Assembly (NCBI RefSeq): GCF_029222705.1
Contig: NZ_JARGZF010000002.1
Span: 992,001 to 1,056,000 of the forward strand
Length of the DNA stretch: 64,000 bases
Source: Knoellia sp. p5-6-4
Lineage (GTDB): Bacteria > Actinomycetota > Actinomycetes > Actinomycetales > Dermatophilaceae
Direction of reading: 5' to 3'
Positions 51,049-61,206 of the stretch are shown piece after piece. Made by a program: the position numbers and the translations under genes. How positions within the stretch are numbered: position 1 is the stretch's first letter; the number at the start of each line of letters is the position of its first letter. The notes beneath the pieces were generated by a model, which did not search any database, was not told the origin of the DNA, and saw only the letters and a program-made list of their open reading frames with translations.

Positions 51049-52166
51049 GCCTTCGCTCCTTCCTCGACGGGTGCGTGGCCTCGCTGGGCTGCCAGCTCCC
51101 TGGCGACCCGAGCCTGCTCGAGTCGGATGTCAGCCCGGCGGATCAGCTCGTAGGCGATGACGACGGCGAACAGGATGACTCCCTGGATGATGTTGACGAG
51201 CTCCGGCGAGACGTCGGCCTTGATCTGCAGGCCGTTCGACTGCTGCTCGAGGTAGGCCCACAGCAGTGCGGCGAACGCGATGCCGATGGGGTTGTTGCGC
51301 CCGAGCAGTGCGATAGCGATGCCCGAGAAGCCCAGCCCCGCCTGGAAGGTCGTGCCGTAGGAGAAGTCCTGGCCGAACAGCAGCGGCATGCCGACCAGGC
51401 CGGCCACTCCACCCGAGAGCAGCATCGCGCTGATGACCATGCGCGGCACCTTCACGCCGCTGGCGACGGCGGCGGTCTCGGACATGCCGGTCGCGCGCAG
51501 GTCGTAGCCGAAGCGGGTCTTGCCGAGCACGAACCAGTAGAGGAAGCCGACGAGCGCCGCCAGCAGGATCAGCGTGTAGACCTTGTTGGTCGCGCCCGGG
51601 ATGAGAGCCAGGCCCTCGAGCTTGGAGGAGTCGGGGATCTCCCTGGTGTTGGTGACGTTGCTGCCCGACCCGCTGGTGTCGCGGACCTTGCCGAGCAGCC
51701 AGCTCACCAGACCGGTCGCGATCGCGTTGAGCATGATCGTCGAGATGACCTCGGAGACACCGCGCTTGACCTTCAGCCAGGCCGCGATGCCGGCCCACAG
51801 ACCGCCGCACAGGATGGCGATGAGGATGGCCACGATGACGTTGAGGATGCCGGGCAGCCACGCCTGGCCGGCGAAGACCGCGGCGGCGAACACCGCCACG
51901 CGGTACTGGCCATCCACACCGATGTTGAACAGGTTCATCCGGAAGCCGATGGCGACCGCGATGGCCGAGAGGTAGAAGACGCTCGCCGCGTTGACGATGT
52001 TGACCATCTGGCGCGGCAGCGGCTTGGCGAGCAGCGTGCTCCACACGTCGCCCACCGGGTCGCCGACCGCGACGAGCACGAGCGAGGTGACCACGAAGGC
52101 CACGAGGAGCGCAAGGACCGGCCCGGCGAGGGTGAGCACGATCCGCCGTGGGTTCAGCGCGGTCAT
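51045..52166 (-). CDS. Nucleoside ABC importer permease 1 (BMP-type system)
   Basis: 373 residues, about nine membrane segments. Seen: NIVNAASVFYLSAIAVAIGF, RMNLFNIGVDGQYRVAVFAA, VKRGVSEVISTIMLNAIATG, GYDLRATGMSETAAVASGVK and AIALLGRNNPIGIAFAALLW, the matching BPD_transp_2 permease. ATG overlaps the ATPase stop and its own stop overlaps the next ATG, so the three importer genes are fully coupled. Confidence 0.94.
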   Translation of the reverse strand: MTALNPRRIVLTLAGPVLALLVAFVVTSLVLVAVGDPVGDVWSTLLAKPLPRQMVNIVNAASVFYLSAIAVAIGFRMNLFNIGVDGQYRVAVFAAAVFAGQAWLPGILNVIVAILIAILCGGLWAGIAAWLKVKRGVSEVISTIMLNAIATGLVSWLLGKVRDTSGSGSNVTNTREIPDSSKLEGLALIPGATNKVYTLILLAALVGFLYWFVLGKTRFGYDLRATGMSETAAVASGVKVPRMVISAMLLSGGVAGLVGMPLLFGQDFSYGTTFQAGLGFSGIAIALLGRNNPIGIAFAALLWAYLEQQSNGLQIKADVSPELVNIIQGVILFAVVIAYELIRRADIRLEQARVARELAAQRGHAPVEEGAKA

Positions 52167-53794
52167 CGGGTCACTCCCTCGTCGTCGCTGCCGGTATGCC
52201 GGGTGGCCGGGTCAGCGGTCGACGGCGCCGTGCCCTCGCCCGCCGTCCGTTCGCCGGCGCCGGTCATGGCTGCGCCGAGGTCCTCGGACGTGACCTGGTC
52301 GGGGTCGAACTCGCCCGACAGCCGGCCACGCAGGATCACCCGGATGGTGTCGGAGAGGCCGATGAGCTCCTCGAGGTCGGCCGAGATCAGGAGCACGGCA
52401 AGGCCCTCGCGGCGAGCCTCGCGCATGAGGTCCCAGATGACGGCCTGGGCGCCCACGTCGACGCCGCGGGTGGGGTGGGCGGCAACGAGCACCTTCGGCT
52501 TGTGGCTCATCTCGCGGCCGACGATCAGCTTCTGCTGGTTTCCGCCCGAGAGCGAGCCGGCGGTCACGGTGATCGACGGCGTGCGCACGTCGTACTCCTT
52601 GACGATGCGCTCGGTGTCGGCTTTGGCCCCGGCCGCGTTGATCAGCTGGCCGCGGACGTTGGGGTCCTCGGTCTGGTGGCCGAGCATGCGGTTTTCCCAG
52701 AGGGGCGCCTGGAGGAGGAGCGCGTGGCGCTGGCGGTCCTCGGGGATGTACCCGACGCCCGCCTCGCGGATCTCGCGGGTGTTCCACGAGGAGATGTCGG
52801 TGTCGCCGAGGAAGACCAGGCCTGAGGTGGGCTCGCGCATCCCCATGATGACCTCGACGAGCTCGGCCTGGCCGTTGCCCTCGACGCCGGCGATGCCGAG
52901 GACCTCACCCGCGTGGATGGTGAAGGAGATGCCGTCGAGCACCGGGCGGCCGGTGAGGCCCTGCAGCACGAGGTCCTCGACCCGCAGGACGACGCGGTCG
53001 GTGACCGTCGACTCCTCCGTGCTGGGCGAGGGGAGCTCGGAGCCGACCATGAGCTCGGCCAGCTGGCGGGCGTCGACGCTCTGGGGGTCGACGGTGTCGA
53101 TGGTCGTGCCGCGCCGGATCACGGTGATGCGGTCGGCGACGCTGAGCACCTCGTCCAGCTTGTGCGAGATGAAGAGGACCGTCAGGCCCTCCTTCTTGAG
53201 CTCGCGCAGGTTGTCGAAGAGCTCGTCGACCTCCTGGGGCACCAGCACGGCCGTGGGCTCGTCGAGGATGAGGGTCTTGGCACCGCGGTAGAGCACCTTG
53301 AGGATCTCGACCCGCTGGCGGTGGCCGACACCGAGGTTCTCGACCAGCTCGTCGGGGTCGATGTCGAGGCCGTAGTCGTCGGAGATCCGCCGGATCTCCG
53401 CCCGCGCCTCGTCGCCGATGCCGTGCAGCTTCTCGGCGCCGAGCACGACGTTCTCGAGCACCGTGAGGTTGTCGGCGAGCATGAAGTGCTGGAACACCAT
53501 GCCGATGCCGGCCTTGATGGCATCCGAGGGCGAGTGCAGGTTCACGACCTGCCCGCCCACCTTGATGGTCCCCTCGTCCGGTCGCTGGACGCCGTAGAGG
53601 ATCTTCATCAGGGTCGACTTGCCGGCGCCGTTCTCCCCCACGATCGCGTGGACCGTGCCGCGGCGCACGGAGAAGGTGATGTCCTTGTTGGCGACGACGC
53701 CGGGGAACCGCTTGGTGATTCCCTCGAGCTCGACGGCAAGGTCCGTTCCGGCCGCCGGGGGGGCTTGCGGTGCGGAGGCAGTGATGGCGCACAC
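52163..53794 (-). CDS. Nucleoside ABC importer ATPase (double ABC domain)
   Basis: About 543 residues with two fused ABC domains, as in sugar/nucleoside importers. First domain: Walker A GENGAGKSTLMKIL, VGHRQRVEILKVLYRG in place of a classical signature, Walker B LILDEPTAVLVPQEVDEL. Second domain has GVEGNGQAELVEV (degenerate Walker A), GSLSGGNQQKLIVGREM (good signature) and PTRGVDVGAQ. The start is uncertain: the GTG given has AGGAG only one base away, and homologues begin near LELEGITKRF; a later or non-standard start is possible. A hairpin separates it from the lipoprotein gene. Confidence 0.93.
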   Translation of the reverse strand: MCAITASAPQAPPAAGTDLAVELEGITKRFPGVVANKDITFSVRRGTVHAIVGENGAGKSTLMKILYGVQRPDEGTIKVGGQVVNLHSPSDAIKAGIGMVFQHFMLADNLTVLENVVLGAEKLHGIGDEARAEIRRISDDYGLDIDPDELVENLGVGHRQRVEILKVLYRGAKTLILDEPTAVLVPQEVDELFDNLRELKKEGLTVLFISHKLDEVLSVADRITVIRRGTTIDTVDPQSVDARQLAELMVGSELPSPSTEESTVTDRVVLRVEDLVLQGLTGRPVLDGISFTIHAGEVLGIAGVEGNGQAELVEVIMGMREPTSGLVFLGDTDISSWNTREIREAGVGYIPEDRQRHALLLQAPLWENRMLGHQTEDPNVRGQLINAAGAKADTERIVKEYDVRTPSITVTAGSLSGGNQQKLIVGREMSHKPKVLVAAHPTRGVDVGAQAVIWDLMREARREGLAVLLISADLEELIGLSDTIRVILRGRLSGEFDPDQVTSEDLGAAMTGAGERTAGEGTAPSTADPATRHTGSDDEGVTR

Positions 53795-53842
53795 TCCTGG
53801 TCTGGGCCCGCTGCGGTGCGGGCGGTCGTTCAGCGGGGCACG

Positions 53843-53884
53843 ACACGGCCCGGGTGGCACGCTACCGCGCCGCCCGGGCCGTGT
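53843..53884. terminator. Intra-operon hairpin between BMP lipoprotein and ATPase genes
   Basis: ACACGGCCCGGG and CCCGGGCCGTGT form a 12-bp perfect stem around an 18-base loop, 14 bases past the lipoprotein stop. It may terminate part of the transcript or protect its 3' end, giving more binding protein than importer. Confidence 0.7.
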
Positions 53885-53897
53885 CTCTCACCCTGTG

Positions 53898-54947
53898 TCA
53901 GGGCTTGGTGGGAACGGTGATCTTCCCGTCGATGATCTGCTGCTTGTAGTCGTCGAGCTTGGACTTGATGTCGTCGATCTTGCCACCGGTGGTGGAGTAG
54001 TCGACACCGCCGGACTTGAGGTCGAAGACCTGCACGCCCGCCTTGAACTGGCCGTCGACCTCGCTCTTGATGAAGTCGTAGACCGCGACGTCGACCTTCT
54101 TGATCATCGAGGTGATGATCACGTCCTTGACGTCGGCCGAAGCGGTGAGCGCCTGGTCGGAGTCGACACCGATGGCCATCGCGTTCGCAGCCTTGGCGGC
54201 GGTGAAGACGCCACCACCGGAGCCACCCGCGGCGTGGTAGACGACGTCGGCGCCGCTCTGGTACATGCCCTCGGAAGCGGTCTTGCCCTTGGCCGGGTCG
54301 GCGAAGCCGGAGAAGTCCGGCGGCTGGGTCAGGTAGGTCACGTCGACCTTGATGTCCTTGTTGACCGCCTTGGCGCCGGTGATGTAGCCCGCCTCGAACT
54401 TCTTGATGAGGTCGGTGTTGACACCGCCGACGAAGCCGACGTGGTTGGCCTTGGACTTCAGGGCGGCAGCCGCACCGACGAGGAAGGAGCCCTCGTGCTC
54501 GGCGAAGGTCAGGTTGCTGATGTTGTCGCCCTGGGCGTCGGTGGAGTCGACGAGCGCGAACTTCACGTCCGGGTTGGCCTTGGCGACCTTGGTCACGGCC
54601 GGCGCGTAGGCGAAGCCAACGGCCACCACGTGGGTGTAGCCGGCGTCGATGAGCTGCTGCAGGCGCTCCTCGCGAGCGGACTCCGGCTCCTTGTCGACGG
54701 CCGTGGCCTCCTTGGCCTCGATGCCGAACTCGGCCTTGGCCTTGTCGAGGCCCGCCGCGGCGGCATCGTTGAACGACTGGTCACCACGACCGCCCACGTC
54801 GTAGGCCATGCCGACCTTGATGTCGCTCTTACCTGCCGCAGACGTGGTGGCGCCGCCGCCACCGCCGGTCTCGCCAGAGTCACCACAGGCGGCAAGTGCC
54901 AGCGCCGCCGCCGACATCACCGCCGCAACCTTCATCGTGTGACGCAA
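53898..54947 (-). CDS. BMP-family nucleoside-binding lipoprotein
   Basis: 349 residues. Substrate-binding protein for purine and pyrimidine nucleosides, anchored outside the membrane. Lipobox LALAACGDSG near residue 20; then KVGMAYDVGGRGDQSFND (ligand loop), VALVDS-type strand FALVDSTDAQGDNISN, FAEHEGSFLVGAAAALKSK, VGFVGGVNTDLIKKFEAGY, YHAAGGSGGGVF and AIGVDSDQA. The start is a TTG (read LRHTMKVAAVMS) because AGGAGA lies five bases before it; the ATG four codons later has no site at proper distance. First gene of the importer operon. Confidence 0.95.
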   Translation of the reverse strand: MRHTMKVAAVMSAAALALAACGDSGETGGGGGATTSAAGKSDIKVGMAYDVGGRGDQSFNDAAAAGLDKAKAEFGIEAKEATAVDKEPESAREERLQQLIDAGYTHVVAVGFAYAPAVTKVAKANPDVKFALVDSTDAQGDNISNLTFAEHEGSFLVGAAAALKSKANHVGFVGGVNTDLIKKFEAGYITGAKAVNKDIKVDVTYLTQPPDFSGFADPAKGKTASEGMYQSGADVVYHAAGGSGGGVFTAAKAANAMAIGVDSDQALTASADVKDVIITSMIKKVDVAVYDFIKSEVDGQFKAGVQVFDLKSGGVDYSTTGGKIDDIKSKLDDYKQQIIDGKITVPTKP

Positions 54948-54952
54948 GGCTG

Positions 54953-54958
54953 TCTCCT
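54953..54958 (-). promoter_or_regulatory. Shine-Dalgarno AGGAGA that selects a TTG start
   Basis: Minus-strand AGGAGA, five bases (CAGCC), then TTG at 54947. It is 17 bases from the alternative ATG, too far to use it efficiently. Confidence 0.65.
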
Positions 54959-55060
54959 GTTCTAGTACTTGGGGAGGGGGCGCAGAGTGCACTCCCGCGT
55001 CAGGACAATAGCCGTCCGCACCGTGAGACCCGGACGCCTTCGGGAAACCGTCCCGAACTG

Positions 55061-56284
55061 TTACGAATCCGCGACTGTCGGGCTTCCCGAGGCGGTCGCC
55101 TTGATGACGTCCGCGACCACCGCGCCCGCCAGCAGCTTGGCGCCGGCGGCCACCGAGCCCTCGTCGACGACGAGGTCGCCCTGGTGCAGGTCGTAGGTCC
55201 GTCCCCCGGGCGTCCTGGTGCCGAGCCGGGCCATGGCACCCGGCACGGAGGCGAGGTACCAGGCGAAGTCTTCCCCGCCCAGCGACTGCGGCGTGGGCAC
55301 GGGCTCGAGCCCCCCGCCGAGGCACGCCTGGCGCAGCACGTCGATCGCGTCGGGGTGGTTGACCACCGGCGGCACGCCGGGCACGTGCTCGAGGCGGGCC
55401 GTCACGGCATACGGGCTGACCACGGCGTGGACCACCTGCTCCAGCAGCGGCCCCACGCTCTTCCACGCCTCGGCGTCGAGCATCCGCAGGGTGCCCGCGA
55501 CGATGCCCGAGGAGGGGATGACGTTGCTGGCGAGGCCGGCGCGCACCTCGCCCCACACCAGGGCCAGCCCGGAGCGCGGGTCGAGGCGCCGTGAGAGCAC
55601 CGCCGGCACCTCGGTGATCACCTTGGCGAGGGCGAAGGTCAGGTCCTCGGTGAGGTGCGGGCGCGAGGTGTGGCCGCCCCGGCCGCTGAGGTGCACCGTC
55701 ACCCGGTCCGAGGCCGCCGTGATCGGCCCCTCGCGCAGGCCGACCCTCCCGACGTCGAGGCTGGGGTCGCAGTGCACGGCGAACGCGGCGTCGACGCCGT
55801 CCATGCCACCCTGCTCCAGCACGTCGATGGCCCCACCCGGGATGACCTCCTCGGCGGGCTGGAAGATCAGGCGCGCCGCGACGCCGCGCTCGCGCAGCAG
55901 CTCCTCCTGCTCGCGCAGCGCCAGCCCGGCGCCGAGCACGGCGGCGACGTGCACGTCGTGGCCGCAGGCATGGCAGACGCCGTAGTTGGTGGACGCCCAG
56001 TCCAGGTCCGTGCGCTCGCGCACGGGCAGCGCGTCGAGGTCGGCGCGCAGCGCCACCCGGTATGCCGGCTGCTCGGCACCGATGTCGGCGAGCAGGCCCG
56101 TGCCGGCCAGCGGTCGGACGCGGACCCCCGCGGCGGCGAGTCGCTGGCTCACCACCATCGTGGTGCGGGTCTCCTCGCGGGAGAGCTCGGGATGCGCGTG
56201 CAGGTCGCGTCGCAGCTCGACCAGGTCGGGCGCGAGCGCGTCGATGCTGTCGACGACCGCGGACAGCAGGTAGTTGTCAGTCAT
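55061..56284 (-). CDS. M20-family amidohydrolase
   Basis: 407 residues. Seen: ELRRDLHAHPELSREETRTT, the metal-binding VCHACGHDVHVAAVLG near 102 (Cys and two His), PAEEVIPGGAIDVLEQG (catalytic Glu-Glu), the dimerisation-domain GRGGHTSRPHL, and SLGGEDFAWYLASVPGAM. This is the AmhX/hippurate hydrolase/IAA-amino-acid hydrolase group, which cleaves N-acyl amino acids or similar amides. It follows a region with two identical palindromes and is 113 bases upstream of the BMP gene; cotranscription is possible. A TACAGT ten bases before the ATG may be its -10. Confidence 0.93.
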   Translation of the reverse strand: MTDNYLLSAVVDSIDALAPDLVELRRDLHAHPELSREETRTTMVVSQRLAAAGVRVRPLAGTGLLADIGAEQPAYRVALRADLDALPVRERTDLDWASTNYGVCHACGHDVHVAAVLGAGLALREQEELLRERGVAARLIFQPAEEVIPGGAIDVLEQGGMDGVDAAFAVHCDPSLDVGRVGLREGPITAASDRVTVHLSGRGGHTSRPHLTEDLTFALAKVITEVPAVLSRRLDPRSGLALVWGEVRAGLASNVIPSSGIVAGTLRMLDAEAWKSVGPLLEQVVHAVVSPYAVTARLEHVPGVPPVVNHPDAIDVLRQACLGGGLEPVPTPQSLGGEDFAWYLASVPGAMARLGTRTPGGRTYDLHQGDLVVDEGSVAAGAKLLAGAVVADVIKATASGSPTVADS

Positions 56285-56333
56285 CTCAGGGCGAACTGTA
56301 CCCGCGCACGACGTACCGCCCGGCTGTGCGTTT

Positions 56334-56348
56334 ATCGGGTGACCCGAT
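56334..56348. promoter_or_regulatory. Palindrome ATCGGGTGACCCGAT, copy 1
   Basis: ATCGGG and CCCGAT around TGA; 50 bases upstream of the M20 amidohydrolase ATG. Identical to the second copy. Confidence 0.65.
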
Positions 56349-56395
56349 GAACAGGCCCTTCACCCCGGGTGCCACCTCGGGTGAGGCGCACCCTT

Positions 56396-56410
56396 ATCGG
56401 GTGACCCGAT
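56396..56410. promoter_or_regulatory. Palindrome ATCGGGTGACCCGAT, copy 2
   Basis: Same 15 bases, 62 bases further upstream, here extending to TTATCGGG/CCCGATAA arms. It ends 15 bases past the mutase stop. A third partial copy of the half site (CTCGGGTGAGG) lies between them. Confidence 0.65.
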
Positions 56411-56424
56411 AAAGGTGCGTCCGG

Positions 56425-58017
<1,593 letters not shown>

Positions 58018-58023
58018 GGGCGG

Positions 58024-58029
58024 AGCCTA
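58024..58029 (-). promoter_or_regulatory. -10 box TAGGCT of the mutase gene, leaderless configuration
   Basis: Minus-strand TAGGCT, six bases (CCGCCC), then the ATG. Confidence 0.6.
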
Positions 58030-58136
58030 GTGGCGTCCGTGGACGGGGTCGGCGGGCCGTGGCTCATCTCACGGGCAACCGACCGGCACCGGCCTGCGGC
58101 CGACCGGTCAGGGGCCAGCCTCCGTCACCCGCCCGG

Positions 58137-58613
58137 TCAGCGGGTCAGCTCGGCCCTGCGCTTGTCCCAACGCCGCGCGACCTCCTCGAGCTCGAGGCTG
58201 AGGAAGTCGAGGAACTCCGCGGACAGCGCCAGGCGGCGGCCGGCCGGCGTCCTCTCACCGCCGACGGCACCGACCCCCTCGACCAGCGCGGCACGCAGCG
58301 GGCCGTAGACGGCCGAGGCGTTGATCATCGCGTCGTGCCAGGCGTCGTCGGCCACCACGTAGACATCGCGCCGGGACCCGCGCTCGCGCTCCCGGTGGAT
58401 CATGTGCACCTGCTGCAGGTAGCGGACCGCCCCCGAGACCGCCGCAGGCGAGACGTCCAGCGCCTCCCTCAGCTCGGCCGCGGTCATCCTCCCGTCGGCG
58501 CTGGCCAGCAGGCAGGCGAAGACCCGCGAGGGAAGGCGGGCCAGGCCAGCTGCTGTGAGCGCAGAGCCGAAGCGCTCGACGAAGTGTGCGGTGTCCGTCG
58601 CGGAAGTCGGCAT
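58137..58613 (-). CDS. MarR/GbsR-like transcriptional regulator
   Basis: 158 residues. Winged HTH: RLPSRVFACLLASADGRMTA with ELREALDVSPAAVSGAVRYL and IHRERERGSRRDVYVVADDA, as in GbsR-like MarR proteins beside ABC exporters. The C-terminus is a coiled dimerisation helix (LDFLSLELEEVARRWDKRR). It is divergent from an ABC exporter operon across a 52-base AT-rich gap with a palindrome, so it most likely represses that operon. Confidence 0.9.
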   Translation of the reverse strand: MPTSATDTAHFVERFGSALTAAGLARLPSRVFACLLASADGRMTAAELREALDVSPAAVSGAVRYLQQVHMIHRERERGSRRDVYVVADDAWHDAMINASAVYGPLRAALVEGVGAVGGERTPAGRRLALSAEFLDFLSLELEEVARRWDKRRAELTR

Positions 58614-58630
58614 GAGTTCACTTTATTTCA

Positions 58631-58646
58631 TTCAGTAATTTCTGAA
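58631..58646. promoter_or_regulatory. AT-rich palindromic operator between MarR and ABC exporter
   Basis: TTCAGTAATTTCTGAA has 14 of 16 bases self-complementary, in a gap that is strikingly AT-rich for this genome. It ends 7 bases before the exporter's TACCGT box and 17 before the regulator ATG on the other side, so one dimer could control both. Confidence 0.7.
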
Positions 58647-58653
58647 CACTGTG

Positions 58654-58659
58654 TACCGT
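58654..58659 (+). promoter_or_regulatory. -10 box TACCGT of the ABC exporter, near-leaderless
   Basis: TACCGT, six bases (GGAGCC), then the ATG; the spacer contains GGAG, so a leader cannot be excluded. Confidence 0.4.
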
Positions 58660-58665
58660 GGAGCC

Positions 58666-59592
58666 ATGGGTACCGCCATCCAGACCCGCGCCCTGCGCAA
58701 GACCTTCGGCTCCACCGTCGCCCTCGACGGGCTCGACCTGACCGTCGAGGAGGGTGAGGTCCACGGCTTCCTGGGCCCGAACGGCGCCGGCAAGTCGACG
58801 ACCATCCGCATCCTGCTCGGTCTGCTGCGCGCCGACGGCGGCTCCGCCACCGTGCTGGGGGCCGACCCGTGGGCCGACGCCGCGCAGCTGCACCGACGCA
58901 TCGCCTACGTCCCGGGCGACGTCGCGCTGTGGCCGAACCTCACCGGCGGCGAGGTCATCGACCTGATCAGCCGGCTCCGCGGCGGGCTCAACGAACGGCG
59001 GCGCGCCGACCTGCTCGAGCGCCTCGACCTCGACCCGACGATGAAGTGCCGCGCCTACAGCAAGGGCAACCGGCAGAAGGTCGCCCTGGTGGCCGCCCTG
59101 GCGAGCGACACACCGCTCCTCCTGCTGGACGAGCCCACGGCGGGACTGGACCCGCTGATGGACCAGGTGTTCCGCACCACGCTGCGCGAGCTGAGGGCCG
59201 AGGGACGCACCGTCCTGCTCTCGAGCCACATCCTCTCCGAGGTCGAGAACCTGAGTGACCACGTCACGATCATCCGCGCCGGCAAGGCTGTCCAGACCGG
59301 CGCCCTGTCGGACATGCGCCACCTGTCACGCACCGTCCTCGACGCCCAGGTCTCCTCCCCCGCGGGCATCAGCGACGACCTGTCGGCGATACCGGACGTC
59401 GAGGACCTGCTTGTCGAGGGCGGCCGGGTGCGCTGTTCGGTCGAACCCGCGGGACTGAGCCAGACCCTTGCGGTGCTCGGCCGGCACGGCCTGACCTCGC
59501 TCGTGAGCAGGCCGCCCTCGCTCGAGGACCTGTTCCTGCGGCTTTACCAGGGCGGCCAGGAACGCACACCCCTCGCGCAGGCACAGCCATGA
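58666..59592 (+). CDS. ABC exporter ATPase (drug/polyketide type)
   Basis: 308 residues. Walker [15 protein letters not shown] near 38, [17 protein letters not shown], a modified signature [16 protein letters not shown] in place of LSGGQ, Walker [16 protein letters not shown], and the switch His in [11 protein letters not shown]. The C-terminal ~90 residues form the accessory domain of DrrA-like ATPases. The start [15 protein letters not shown] is preferred over a GTG five codons earlier. It works with the permease downstream (ATGA overlap) under the MarR-like repressor. Confidence 0.94.
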   Translation: MGTAIQTRALRKTFGSTVALDGLDLTVEEGEVHGFLGPNGAGKSTTIRILLGLLRADGGSATVLGADPWADAAQLHRRIAYVPGDVALWPNLTGGEVIDLISRLRGGLNERRRADLLERLDLDPTMKCRAYSKGNRQKVALVAALASDTPLLLLDEPTAGLDPLMDQVFRTTLRELRAEGRTVLLSSHILSEVENLSDHVTIIRAGKAVQTGALSDMRHLSRTVLDAQVSSPAGISDDLSAIPDVEDLLVEGGRVRCSVEPAGLSQTLAVLGRHGLTSLVSRPPSLEDLFLRLYQGGQERTPLAQAQP

Positions 59593-61184
59593 GCCCGCAT
59601 GCCGGGCTGGGCACCATGGTGCGCCTGGCCCTGCGCCGCGACCGGGTCCTCATCCCCCTGTGGGCGGTGATCCTCCCCCTCGTGGTCGCGAGCTCCGTGG
59701 CGGCGACCGTCGACCTGTACCCCGACCTCGCGGGTCGGCGCACCGCCGCCCTGGCCGCCGACGCCTCCCCGGCGGCACGCTTCATGTACGGCCCCATCCA
59801 CGACCCGTCCAGCCTCGGCGGCCTCGCCACCTGGAAGATGGGCACGATGGGGGCGGTCTTCGTGGCCTTCCTCGCCATGACGCTGGTGCGCCGGCACACC
59901 CGCACCGATGAGGAGGCCGGCCGCCTCGAGCTCGTCACCGCCGGGCTCCTCGGGAAACGGGCGACGCTGACCTCGGCCGTCACGGTGTCGGTGGCGGCAG
60001 TCCTCGTGACCGCCACCCTGACCGCCATCGGCAACACGGCGGTCGGCCTGCCCCTGGACGGCTCCCTCGCCTTCGGTGCGACCTGGGCGGTCGTCGGGAT
60101 CTTCTTCACCGCGGTCACCGCCCTGGTCGCCCAGCTCACCCAGAGCTCGCGGGCGTGTGCCGGCACCGTCTCGGCCGTCATCGGGGTGTCCTACGCGATG
60201 CGCGGGGTGGGGGACGTGTCCGGTGGTGGGTGGGGGCGGACGCTGAGCTGGCTGTCACCGATCGGCTGGCCGGTGGAGGTCCGGCCCTATGCCGACGACC
60301 GGTGGTGGGTGCTGCTCATCCCGCTGGCGCTCTCCCCCCTCGTGCTGGCCGCGGCGTTCGCGTTCCAGGACCGCCGGGACCTCGGCGAGGGCATCATCCC
60401 GACGCGACCGGGGCGGGCCCGCTCCACCGGACTGCTGTCGACGCCGTGGGGCCTTGCCTGGCGGCTGCAGCGCTCCATGCTGGCGGGGTGGGCTGCCGGT
60501 GTGGTCTTCCTCGGCCTGGTCCTCGGCTCGATCGTCCGCAACGTCGAGGACATGGTCACACCCGAGACCCGCGAGCTCCTCGAGAAGCTGGGCGGCTCGG
60601 GGTCCCTGGTCGACATCTTCCTCAGCGTGGAGTTCTCCTTCGCCTCGCTGGCCGTCTCCTGCTACGCCATCGCTGCCATCCTGCGCCTCTCGTCCGAGGA
60701 GGCGTCCGGCCACGGCGAGGTGGTGCTGGCGACCGCGACCGCGCGCCGCACCTGGTACGCCAGCCACGTGGTGATCGCCCTCGTCGGCTCGGCCCTGCTG
60801 CTGGCACTCATGGGCCTGGCAGCGGGCGTCGCCCTGGGCGTGCAGACCGGCGACGTCCCAGGCACCGTGAGGTCGCTCGTCGCCGCGGGCCTGGTGCAGG
60901 CACCCGCCGCGTGGGTGGTCGCGGGCCTGGCCGCCGCGCTGTTCGGCACGGCGCGACGGCTCGGGACACTGGCCTGGGCCGCGTTGGTGGTGTTCCTCCT
61001 GCTCGGCGAGTTCGGCGAGCTCTTCTCGCTGCCGCAGGCCGTCATGCGCCTGTCACCGTTCGCGCACAGCCCGCGCGCGCCCGCCGAGGCGATCACCACG
61101 ACCCCCGTGCTGGTCCTGCTGGCGCTGGCGCTGACGCTGGTGGCGTCAGGGGCCGAGCTCTTCCGCAGGCGCGACGTGGCCTGA
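59589..61184 (+). CDS. ABC exporter permease (antibiotic-exporter type)
   Basis: 531 residues with about twelve membrane segments in two similar halves, each starting with an amphipathic stretch ([40 protein letters not shown]). [20 protein letters not shown] and [20 protein letters not shown] are the matching cytoplasmic loops typical of actinobacterial exporters annotated for polyketide antibiotics. Substrate unknown. Coupled to the ATPase by a four-base overlap. Confidence 0.92.
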   Translation: MSPHAGLGTMVRLALRRDRVLIPLWAVILPLVVASSVAATVDLYPDLAGRRTAALAADASPAARFMYGPIHDPSSLGGLATWKMGTMGAVFVAFLAMTLVRRHTRTDEEAGRLELVTAGLLGKRATLTSAVTVSVAAVLVTATLTAIGNTAVGLPLDGSLAFGATWAVVGIFFTAVTALVAQLTQSSRACAGTVSAVIGVSYAMRGVGDVSGGGWGRTLSWLSPIGWPVEVRPYADDRWWVLLIPLALSPLVLAAAFAFQDRRDLGEGIIPTRPGRARSTGLLSTPWGLAWRLQRSMLAGWAAGVVFLGLVLGSIVRNVEDMVTPETRELLEKLGGSGSLVDIFLSVEFSFASLAVSCYAIAAILRLSSEEASGHGEVVLATATARRTWYASHVVIALVGSALLLALMGLAAGVALGVQTGDVPGTVRSLVAAGLVQAPAAWVVAGLAAALFGTARRLGTLAWAALVVFLLLGEFGELFSLPQAVMRLSPFAHSPRAPAEAITTTPVLVLLALALTLVASGAELFRRRDVA

Positions 61185-61206
61185 GCCCGCTCCGGGCAGC
61201 GGCTCA
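61182..61206. terminator. Convergent hairpin over the exporter and guanylyltransferase stops
   Basis: TGAGCC-C-GCT pairs with AGCGGCTCA (9 bp with one bulged C, loop CCGGGC). Both stop codons lie in the stem arms, so it ends both transcripts. Confidence 0.6.
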
